Part shown: piece after piece, positions 1 to 7,773 of the stretch
How the letters are laid out: each line of letters begins with the position of its first letter
Numbering within the stretch: the stretch's first letter is position 1
Assembly (NCBI GenBank): GCA_938030175.1
Contig: CALHGQ010000056.1
Coordinates: 1-32,150, forward strand
DNA length: 32,150 nucleotides
Direction: 5' to 3'
Origin: an uncultured bacterium
GTDB lineage: Bacteria; Planctomycetota; UBA1135; GCA-002686595
Program-made: the position numbers and the translations under genes
The notes under the pieces: generated by a model
The model's input: only the letters and a program-made list of their open reading frames with translations
The model's database searches: none
What the model was told of the DNA's origin: nothing

Positions 1-1
1 C

Positions 2-67
2 CTGATCTTCGTCTACGTCGTCCTGATGAACCGCTTGGACCGGCGCTTCGGCGTCTCGGAGGACTGA
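2..67 (+). CDS. C-terminal end of symporter small subunit (DUF4212-like), truncated by window edge
   Basis: Frame 2 reads LIFVYVVLMNRLDRRFGVSED* directly upstream of the symporter; DUF4212 proteins typically precede VC_2705-type symporters. Confidence 0.6.
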   Translation: MIFVYVVLMNRLDRRFGVSED

Positions 68-71
68 CCCC

Positions 72-1922
72 ATGGACGTCAAGACCTGGACTTTCCTGAT
101 CGTCGGAGTGACCTTCGCGCTCTACATCTACATCGCCATTCGCTCGCGCGCCGGTAGCACAAAGGAGTTCTACGTCGCGGGCGGCGGGGTGCCCCCGCTC
201 GCCAACGGCATGGCGACGGCCGCGGACTGGATGTCGGCCGCGTCGTTCATTTCCATGGCGGGGCTCATCTCGTTCATGGGCTATGACGGCTCCGTCTACC
301 TGATGGGATGGACCGGCGGCTACGTTCTCCTCGCGCTGCTTCTCGCGCCGTACCTGCGCAAGTTCGGCCGCTTCACCGTGCCCGACTTCGTCGGCGATCG
401 CTACGAGTCGAGCACCGCGCGCCTCGTCGCCGTCGTCTGCGCGATCTTCGTGTCGTTCACCTACGTCGCCGGACAGATGCGCGGGGTTGGCGTGGTGTTC
501 GGACGGTTCCTTGAGGTCTCCGTCGAAACGGGGGTCGTCATTGGCATGGGCGTCGTGCTCCTGTACGCCGTGCTCGGCGGGATGAAGGGGATCACCTACA
601 CCCAGGTCGCCCAGTACTGCGTTCTGATGTTCGCCTTTATGGTGCCCGCGATCTTCATCGCCCTCATGATGACGGGCACGCCCATTCCCCAGCTCGGATT
701 CGGCGGGATGCTGCAGGGCCCCCTCGGGGACAGCATCGCTGGCGGGGAGTCGATCTCGCTGCTCGCCAAACTCGACGGACTGCATGAGGAGCTAGGCTTC
801 GCACCCTATACATCCGGCTCGAAGGCGATGATCGATGTCTTCTGCATCACGATGGCGCTCATGGTCGGGACGGCGGGACTCCCCCACGTCATCATCCGCT
901 TCTACACCGTGCCCAAGGTCAAGGACGCGCGCATTTCAGCTGGCTGGGCACTACTCTTCATCGCGTTTCTCTACACGACGGCACCGGCCGTCGCGGCATT
1001 CGCGCGGACGAACTTGATCGGAGCTGTGGAGGGTGCGTCCTACGCCGCCGCCCCGGCAGAGGGCGGAGCCGCTCCTGGCAAGACCGCACCCGATTGGCTG
1101 AAGAACTGGGAGAATTCCGGGCTCATCGCCTGGATGGACAAGAACGGCGACGGAGTGATCACCTACCGCCAAGGGGCCCCCTTCGAAGGCAAGCCGATCT
1201 TCCAGGGGCCGAGCGGCGACAGTGCCTTCCGCGGACCTGCCGGGCAACGGCTGGTCGCGAACGATCCCACCGACGGCGCCAACGAGCTCTACATCGACAG
1301 GGACATCATGGTCCTCGCCAACCCAGAGATCGCTGGACTGCCCAACTGGGTCATCGCACTCGTGGCAGCGGGCGGCTTGGCCGCGGCGCTCTCTACCGCA
1401 GCGGGGCTGCTCCTCGTCATCTCGACCGCTGTCTCCCACGACCTCTTGAAGCGAACGTTCATTCCGAACATCAGTGACCGCGCCGAGCTTGTCGCCGCCC
1501 GGATCGCCGCCGCCGTTGCGGTGATTTGCGCAGGCTACCTGGGGATCCACCCACCGGGCTTCGTGGCCGAAGTCGTCGCCTTCGCCTTCGGGCTGGCCGC
1601 GTCGTCGTTCTTCCCCGCCATCCTGATGGGCATCTTCTCACGGCGTATGAACAAGCAGGGAGCGATCGCCGGCATGGTCCTGGGCCTCGGCTTCACCACC
1701 GCCTACATCGTGTACTTCAAGTTCCTGCACCGCGAGCTCAACACGCCCGAGCATTGGTTCCTCGGTATCTCACCGGAGGGCATTGGCTCCATCGGGATGG
1801 CGCTGAACTTCGCGGTGGCGGCGGCCGTGGCCCGGTTCACTCCGGCGCCGCCTACGTCTGTCCAGGAACTGGTGACGAGCATTCGCGTCCCTAAGGGCGC
1901 AGGCTCCGCAGAGGCGCACTGA
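72..1922 (+). CDS. Sodium:solute symporter, VC_2705/ActP-like (SSS family)
   Basis: 616 aa multi-TM; AVLGGMKGITYTQVAQY, STAAGLLLVISTAVSHDL motifs typical of SSS family; long soluble insert. Confidence 0.9.
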   Translation: MDVKTWTFLIVGVTFALYIYIAIRSRAGSTKEFYVAGGGVPPLANGMATAADWMSAASFISMAGLISFMGYDGSVYLMGWTGGYVLLALLLAPYLRKFGRFTVPDFVGDRYESSTARLVAVVCAIFVSFTYVAGQMRGVGVVFGRFLEVSVETGVVIGMGVVLLYAVLGGMKGITYTQVAQYCVLMFAFMVPAIFIALMMTGTPIPQLGFGGMLQGPLGDSIAGGESISLLAKLDGLHEELGFAPYTSGSKAMIDVFCITMALMVGTAGLPHVIIRFYTVPKVKDARISAGWALLFIAFLYTTAPAVAAFARTNLIGAVEGASYAAAPAEGGAAPGKTAPDWLKNWENSGLIAWMDKNGDGVITYRQGAPFEGKPIFQGPSGDSAFRGPAGQRLVANDPTDGANELYIDRDIMVLANPEIAGLPNWVIALVAAGGLAAALSTAAGLLLVISTAVSHDLLKRTFIPNISDRAELVAARIAAAVAVICAGYLGIHPPGFVAEVVAFAFGLAASSFFPAILMGIFSRRMNKQGAIAGMVLGLGFTTAYIVYFKFLHRELNTPEHWFLGISPEGIGSIGMALNFAVAAAVARFTPAPPTSVQELVTSIRVPKGAGSAEAH

Positions 1923-2195
1923 GTCTCATCCGTTCCCGACTCCGGGCTCAACCCAACGAACCCGTTAGACACAACTTGGCCGTGGGGCAACGTACGTCGG
2001 ACGGGATTTCCTTACACAGGCTTCACTAGCGCACCTCAAGGGCGTCACGAGTGAGGAAAAGTCCCTTCTCGACCCCAAGGCCACAGGTTTGAGCTGAACT
2101 CAGTTTCCGTCGGTGGCAAGCGCCGCCCACGGATGCGAATTGGATCGAAGGAGTTCGCTAAAGCGAACCCAACCGGGCGTCGATGACCGAGTGCC

Positions 2196-2822
2196 ATGGA
2201 TACTCCTCATCGAATCTCAACGAGCCATGCTGTCGGGGCGGTTGCCCACGCTGGCGCGGACGCGAAATCTACGTCATTTGCGACCGCTAAGAAGGCGGTG
2301 CAGCGGCCCGGAGCGCCGTCGGACCAGCTGCTCAAGTGCACGAAGAAGATCATCCTTCTCGGGCACTTTGGGGTCGGGAAGAGCAGCCTAGTGCAGCGCT
2401 TTGTGCACTCCGTTTTCTCGGCCGAATACCAGTCCACGATCGGCGTCAAAGTCGACAAGAAGCTCGTTGTGACCCCCACGCACGAGATGAAGATGGTTCT
2501 CTGGGACATCGAGGGCGCGCCCGATCAAACGAGCCTTCCGCGCTCCTACTTCGCAGGAGCGCACGGGATCCTCTACGTCTGCGACGTCACTCGCTCGTCG
2601 ACCTACCGCGACCTGTCGAAGACGCTTCCCGAACTCGTGCAGAAGTCGCCACGGGCCTCCATCGTCGTCATCGGCAACAAAATGGATCTTGTTGGCGAGG
2701 AGCAGCTCGAGGAGATGCGGGCTTTGGAGAACCCGGGCTTCGACTTCCTGAGCAGCGCGGGTACAGGAGAGAACGTGGAAACAGCGTTCCAAACGTTGGC
2801 GCGCAAGATCCTCGCAGCATGA
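2196..2822 (+). CDS. Rab/Ras-like small GTPase
   Basis: GHFGVGKSS (G1), YQSTIGVKV (switch I), WDIEGAPDQ (G3), NKMDL (G4), SSAGTG (G5). Confidence 0.85.
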   Translation: MDTPHRISTSHAVGAVAHAGADAKSTSFATAKKAVQRPGAPSDQLLKCTKKIILLGHFGVGKSSLVQRFVHSVFSAEYQSTIGVKVDKKLVVTPTHEMKMVLWDIEGAPDQTSLPRSYFAGAHGILYVCDVTRSSTYRDLSKTLPELVQKSPRASIVVIGNKMDLVGEEQLEEMRALENPGFDFLSSAGTGENVETAFQTLARKILAA

Positions 2823-3574
2823 ACCTCGACGAACTCAAGCTCGCTGCCCTCGCCGGCGAGTACCAGGTCGCGACCATCGACCCGGATGGAACGCTACTGA
2901 ATAGCTGCCACTCCTTGATCGACCTGCGCGACTCGATCGGCAAGCCATTCTTCGATCACTTCTCCATCTTCTGCGGCCTGCACCCCGAAGTGATGAGCCT
3001 CAACGAGTCCGATCCGGAGCTGTGCGTGCCGAAGGTCTCTGCACCAGAGTTTAGGACGGACGAGCACCTCGACTTCAGGTTTCGATTCAGAGGAAAGGGC
3101 CGCTCGGTCCTGCTGCTGATCTCCGCCCATGAGAGCGTCAACCGCCAGCTCCAGGAGACCCAGCAGCAACGCAACGAGACGGCGATCGCCTCGGAGCATC
3201 AGCGGGATAGGGACGCAGCTACCCGCGCAGAGAACGGCAGCCTGAGGAACTACGCGAGTGAGCTTTCCCACGACTTGAAAGCGCCACTCCGCGCGATCAG
3301 CCATCTCGCCGTTTGGGTGGAGGAGGCCGTGAAGGAAGGCAACCACGACAAGGTCTCCGAGTACCTCGACCTGATGAAGTCCCGGACCCATCGCATGGAG
3401 TCGTTGGTGGACGGACTGCTCGAGAGGCCGCGCGCCCGCGGTCTCTGCGCCGAAAGCTCGCTCGCAGCGAACCAGAGCCGCGGCCCCGAGCCCCCCGCCT
3501 GCGCGAGCTCTTGGCTCACCTGGCAGAACGCTAGCCCACCGGACTCGGCAACCAGTTCACCTGCCCATGGCTAA
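2819..3574 (+). CDS. Truncated sensor histidine kinase: HisKA/DHp domain without HATPase_c
   Basis: ATGA overlap with GTPase stop; H-box ELSHDLKAPLRAISHLAVWVEE; ends about 65 aa after the DHp region with no N/G boxes. Track ORF 2336-3574 is the same frame over-extended. Confidence 0.7.
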   Translation: MNLDELKLAALAGEYQVATIDPDGTLLNSCHSLIDLRDSIGKPFFDHFSIFCGLHPEVMSLNESDPELCVPKVSAPEFRTDEHLDFRFRFRGKGRSVLLLISAHESVNRQLQETQQQRNETAIASEHQRDRDAATRAENGSLRNYASELSHDLKAPLRAISHLAVWVEEAVKEGNHDKVSEYLDLMKSRTHRMESLVDGLLERPRARGLCAESSLAANQSRGPEPPACASSWLTWQNASPPDSATSSPAHG

Positions 3575-4820
3575 GACAAGTAACAACACGCAGCCAGTCC
3601 TTGCTCCCCGGCCAAGGCCCGCTGGTAGTCCGCTCTCGCACACCTCGCTGACGGTCGATGCGCAGACGCTTCCGGTCAACATCGTCGTGCTTGACGATGA
3701 CGTGGTGGATCTTGAGATCTTCAAGCGGTGCACCGACGACCTGGTCGACATGGAGGTTTCGCTCCGCACGTGCAGGTTGGCATCGGAGGCAGAGGCCGCT
3801 TTCGAAGAGGCTCCCTGTGACCTCTTCTTCGTCGACTATCGCCTTGGCTCGACGAACGCCGTCGAGGTGCTGGGCAACCTTCGAAGCAAGGGACACTCCC
3901 CCACCACAGTGCTCCTGTCCGGAGGCTCGGGGGACGACGTGATCCGCGCGGCCGTCCGCGGCGGATTCGTGGACTTCATGCCCAAGCAGTTCATTGTGCC
4001 CGAGCTCCTTGGCCAGGTCATCAGGAGCAGCCTGGAGAAGGCACGCCTCAAGGCCGAGGTCGTGGAGAAGCAGGCGGAGCTCGCGGCCACCGTCCAAAAT
4101 CTACAGGCCAGTCGCGAGGAGATCCGACTGCTCTACCACCGTGTGGGGCACGAGCTGAAGACACCGCTGACCGGCGCGCGGGAATTCGCCTCTCTCATCC
4201 GCGATGGGGCCACGGGCCCCGTCTCTGCCGATCAATCGGGACTCTTGGATGCGATCACGAGGAACTGTGACCGCATGGCCGTCTGCATCAACGACATGCT
4301 GGACGCGGCGAGGCTGGACTCCGGAAAGCTGGCTCTCAAGATCCGCGACGCGGACCTCTGGGGTGTTCTGAACGATGCTGCGAAGAGCCTCAAGGCAACC
4401 GCTGTTGAGAAAGGAATCTCCCTCGACCTAGAGACTAGCGTTCCCGCGGAGAGGATGACTTGCTCGATCGACCCCGACCGTGTCTTCCAGGTCGTCGGCA
4501 ACCTCTTGTCCAACGCCATCAAGTTCACACCCAAGGGTGGCGCGATCAGGATCACCGTCTCCTCAGAAGATCCCGACTCCCTCAGCGTCACGGTGAAAGA
4601 CACCGGCTGCGGCCTCGCTCCCGAAGACCTTACCCGGATCTTCGACCGACTCGTCCAATCCAAAGAGGAGGACGCCACCGTGCTCGGCGGCCTCGGAATG
4701 GGCCTCTACATCTGCCGAGAGCTCGTTCACCTGCACGGCGGCGAGATCTCGGTGTCCTCCGAGGTGGGCGTCGGCTCTGAATTCGCCTTCTCACTCCCCA
4801 CGACCCTCCCGCAAGCATGA
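3567..4820 (+). CDS. Hybrid REC-HisKA-HATPase histidine kinase
   Basis: REC (VVLDDDVVDLE...FFVDYRLGS...LLSGGSGDD), H-box RVGHELKTPL, N-box NLLSNAIKFTP, G boxes DTGCGL and GLGMGLYICRELV. Confidence 0.92.
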   Translation: MAKTSNNTQPVLAPRPRPAGSPLSHTSLTVDAQTLPVNIVVLDDDVVDLEIFKRCTDDLVDMEVSLRTCRLASEAEAAFEEAPCDLFFVDYRLGSTNAVEVLGNLRSKGHSPTTVLLSGGSGDDVIRAAVRGGFVDFMPKQFIVPELLGQVIRSSLEKARLKAEVVEKQAELAATVQNLQASREEIRLLYHRVGHELKTPLTGAREFASLIRDGATGPVSADQSGLLDAITRNCDRMAVCINDMLDAARLDSGKLALKIRDADLWGVLNDAAKSLKATAVEKGISLDLETSVPAERMTCSIDPDRVFQVVGNLLSNAIKFTPKGGAIRITVSSEDPDSLSVTVKDTGCGLAPEDLTRIFDRLVQSKEEDATVLGGLGMGLYICRELVHLHGGEISVSSEVGVGSEFAFSLPTTLPQA

Positions 4821-5305
4821 CCACCCCATCACCTGGACCCACCGACGTCGATCCGTCCAGCCACGTGGCCGAGCCTACAGCCAGAGGGGTGGAGGCTTCG
4901 AACGAAGCGCACAAGCGCCCACGGATCTTGGTGGTCGAGGACGACGAGGACATCATGCGATGCCTCGCCATGCGCCTCGAGCTCAGCGGCTTCGAAGTGC
5001 TGGGTGCGGGGGACCACAGATCAGCGCTCGAGCTGGCCGAAGGAAGCCCCCCCGACGCCGCGATCTTCGACATCTCGTTCCCCGGAGGCGACGGCGTGAT
5101 GTTGACGAAAGAGCTACGTGAACGCGCCGCCACCGAGCAGCTCCCCGTGATGATCCTGACGGCGAGCATGCGGCCAGGGATCGAGGAGGAAGCGCTCGCC
5201 TCGGGCGCCACCGGCTTCATGCGCAAGCCCTACGACTCCCGCGCCCTGGTCTCAGAGCTCAAGCGTTGGTGCAGCGACGACGCGGTCGAGCAGCTCGCCC
5301 CCTAG
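4817..5305 (+). CDS. Stand-alone response regulator receiver protein
   Basis: ILVVEDDEDIMRCLAMRLE...AIFDISFPGGDG...MILTAS...GFMRKPYD; ATGA overlap with preceding kinase. Confidence 0.9.
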   Translation: MTTPSPGPTDVDPSSHVAEPTARGVEASNEAHKRPRILVVEDDEDIMRCLAMRLELSGFEVLGAGDHRSALELAEGSPPDAAIFDISFPGGDGVMLTKELRERAATEQLPVMILTASMRPGIEEEALASGATGFMRKPYDSRALVSELKRWCSDDAVEQLAP

Positions 5306-5464
5306 CGACTCACGTCGGGACTCGCGGGCGGCCTCGCACACGGCGAAAGCCGCGTCTCAAGGATTCGTCGGCGAAGAGTGAGGCAATGTTCGAATAGACG
5401 GCGCATGCGTAGGTAGCCAGGGGCGAAACGCCCTCTCCCTCCCCCCGCAAGCAGGTGTCCGTCC

Positions 5465-6427
5465 TTGAGCCTCCCCGCTATCCAGCTGTCCAACGTCACA
5501 AAAACGTTTGGTTCGCACACGGCCGTCCGTGACCTCAGTCTCGACGTCCCCACCGGTTCCCTCTACGGCTTCATCGGCCCCAACGGATCAGGCAAAACGA
5601 CCACGATCCGAATGATCCTGCACATCCTCGCACCGGATTCCGGCGAGGTTCAGGTGCTGGGAAAGTCCGGCACGCGCGCTTCGAACGACCGCATCGGCTA
5701 CCTTCCCGAGGAGCGCGGTCTCTACAAGAAGATGACGGTAGCGCGGCTCCTCGCGTACTACGGTTCGCTCAAGGGCATGCGGCTCAAGGGCGCCCAGTCG
5801 GAGGCCGATCGTTGGCTCGAACGACTGGGCCTGACCGAGTGGCGCAAGGCCAAGGTCGAGGCGCTCTCCAAGGGAATGAGCCAGAAGATCCAGTTCATCT
5901 CGACGGTGATCGCGAAGCCCGCGCTCCTCATCCTGGATGAGCCGTTCTCGGGGCTCGACCCCGTCAACCTTGAGGTGATGCGTACCGCCATCCTTGAGCT
6001 CGTTGCCGAGGGCACCACCGTGGTTCTCTCTACCCACGACATGACCGTCGCGGAACAGCTCTGCGACAACGTCATCATGATCTTCAACGGAGACAAGGTT
6101 CTCGACGGCAGCATCTCGGAGGTCAACGCCCAGTACGGGCAGGACACGATCCGGCTGCGGACCGACGCGGGTGCACGAGCGCTCGAAGGACTCAGCGGTA
6201 TCGAGCACGTCGCCGACATGGGCACCTTCCAAGAGGTGCGCTACCGAGGCGACTCCCAGCGACTGCTGCAAGAGCTCGCTGGCCGCACGTCGGTGCGGCT
6301 CTTTGAGGAGACCCGCCCTACGCTCCACGACATCTTCATTCGTATCGCGGGCCCGGACGCCAAAGCGGCGACCCAGGCCGAAGCGAGCCCAGCCTTCACG
6401 GGCGCACGCCAGGGGGTGGAAGCGTGA
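5465..6427 (+). CDS. ABC transporter ATP-binding protein (NatA-like)
   Basis: Walker A GPNGSGKTT, signature LSKGMSQKIQ, Walker B LLILDEPFSGLDP; TTG start. Confidence 0.92.
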   Translation: MSLPAIQLSNVTKTFGSHTAVRDLSLDVPTGSLYGFIGPNGSGKTTTIRMILHILAPDSGEVQVLGKSGTRASNDRIGYLPEERGLYKKMTVARLLAYYGSLKGMRLKGAQSEADRWLERLGLTEWRKAKVEALSKGMSQKIQFISTVIAKPALLILDEPFSGLDPVNLEVMRTAILELVAEGTTVVLSTHDMTVAEQLCDNVIMIFNGDKVLDGSISEVNAQYGQDTIRLRTDAGARALEGLSGIEHVADMGTFQEVRYRGDSQRLLQELAGRTSVRLFEETRPTLHDIFIRIAGPDAKAATQAEASPAFTGARQGVEA

Positions 6428-7773
6428 ACAAGGTCCTCGCTATCGCCCGGGCGGAGTTCGTCCAGGCCGTCATGTCCAAGGCCTTCATCATCGGCCTCTT
6501 CATCATGCCCCTCTTCATGGGGGGCGGCATCGCCTTCCAGAAGGCGATGGAGAACCGCGTCGACCTGACGCCGCGCAAGCTGGCGGTCTACGACCCCGCT
6601 GGGGAGCTTTGGGAAACGCTAGAAGCCGCCGCCAAGGCCCGCAACGAGTTCGGGATCTGGGAGCCGGTGGACGAAGAGTCTGCGGCAGAAGGTGACGCGG
6701 ATATTGGCTCCGAACCCGGCCGCAAGCAGCTCCGCCCTGAGTTCGTCCTTGAGCGCTTCACGCCCACCGGCGACGAGCGACCCGACGTCGTTCTGTCCGA
6801 TCGAGTGCGCGACAATGACCTCCAGGGCTTCGCGCTCCTCGACCCCTCGATTTTCTCCGGCGAAGAGTCGGAGCGTCCTTTCGCCTACCACACGGACGAG
6901 CCGACCTTCACGGAGCTCCCCAAGTGGCTTGAGAAGGTGGTCAATCAAGAGGTCCGATCGCGCCGCTTCCGCGACGCGAACATGGACCAAGAGCTCGCGG
7001 CCGCCCTCTCCAAAGAGGTGACGCTGACCACTTGGGGCCTGACCGAAGCCGCCGACGACGGCACCATCAAGGACGCAGAGAAGGAGAACGACGTCCAAAC
7101 GTTCCTGATCCCGTTCGGCAGCCTCATGCTGCTCTTCATGCTCGTCATGACCACGGCGCCCCAGCTCATGAACCAAGTGCTGGAGGAGAAGATGCAGCGG
7201 ATCTCCGAGGTGCTGGTTTCCTCGGTGACCCCTTTCCAGCTGATGCTCGGCAAGCTGCTCGGCAGCGTCGCGGTCTCGTCGACCCTCGCCGCCATCTACC
7301 TAGGTGGCGTCGCTTTCTCCGCCCACCACTTCGGCGTCAGCCACTTCATTCCGCTCTCCGCCTACGGCTGGTTCATCCTCATGATGGTGTTCGCACTGCT
7401 CATGTACGGATCGCTCTTCGGAGCGCTCGGGTCCGCCTGTTCTGAGCTGCGCGACGCCCAAAGCCTGATGGCGCCCGCGATGATCATGATCATGATCCCG
7501 ATCTTTGCGGTCACCTCGATCATCGAGAGCCCCAACGGGAGCCTCGCCACGGCGCTGACGTACTTTCCGACGGCCACGCCGATGATCTTCCTCCTGCGGC
7601 TCTTGGCCCCGCCGGGGCCGCCCGCCTGGGAGCTACTCACGGCGCCGCTCATGTGCCTCGCGACGACCGTCGTGCTCCTCTGGGCCAGCGGCAAGATCTT
7701 CCGCGTCGGCGTGCTCTCCCAGGGCCAGGCTCCGACCTTCGGGAAGCTGCTCGGCTGGGTGTTCTCTAAGTAG
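6424..7773 (+). CDS. ABC-2 type transporter permease (NatB-like)
   Basis: Overlaps the ATPase by 4 nt (GTGA); N-terminal TM, large soluble loop, C-terminal TM bundle with VLEEKMQRISEVLVSSVTPFQLMLGKLLG. Confidence 0.9.
   Translation: MNKVLAIARAEFVQAVMSKAFIIGLFIMPLFMGGGIAFQKAMENRVDLTPRKLAVYDPAGELWETLEAAAKARNEFGIWEPVDEESAAEGDADIGSEPGRKQLRPEFVLERFTPTGDERPDVVLSDRVRDNDLQGFALLDPSIFSGEESERPFAYHTDEPTFTELPKWLEKVVNQEVRSRRFRDANMDQELAAALSKEVTLTTWGLTEAADDGTIKDAEKENDVQTFLIPFGSLMLLFMLVMTTAPQLMNQVLEEKMQRISEVLVSSVTPFQLMLGKLLGSVAVSSTLAAIYLGGVAFSAHHFGVSHFIPLSAYGWFILMMVFALLMYGSLFGALGSACSELRDAQSLMAPAMIMIMIPIFAVTSIIESPNGSLATALTYFPTATPMIFLLRLLAPPGPPAWELLTAPLMCLATTVVLLWASGKIFRVGVLSQGQAPTFGKLLGWVFSK

Noticed and set aside
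951-1550. Many long antisense or alternate-frame ORFs in the track (e.g. 951-1550 -, 15330-16337 +, 23454-24521 +, 26358-27686 +)
   Set aside because: They overlap strongly supported CDS, have Arg/Pro/Ser/Ala-rich or HxEVDRV-type shadow compositions typical of high-GC codon bias, and show no recognisable domains.
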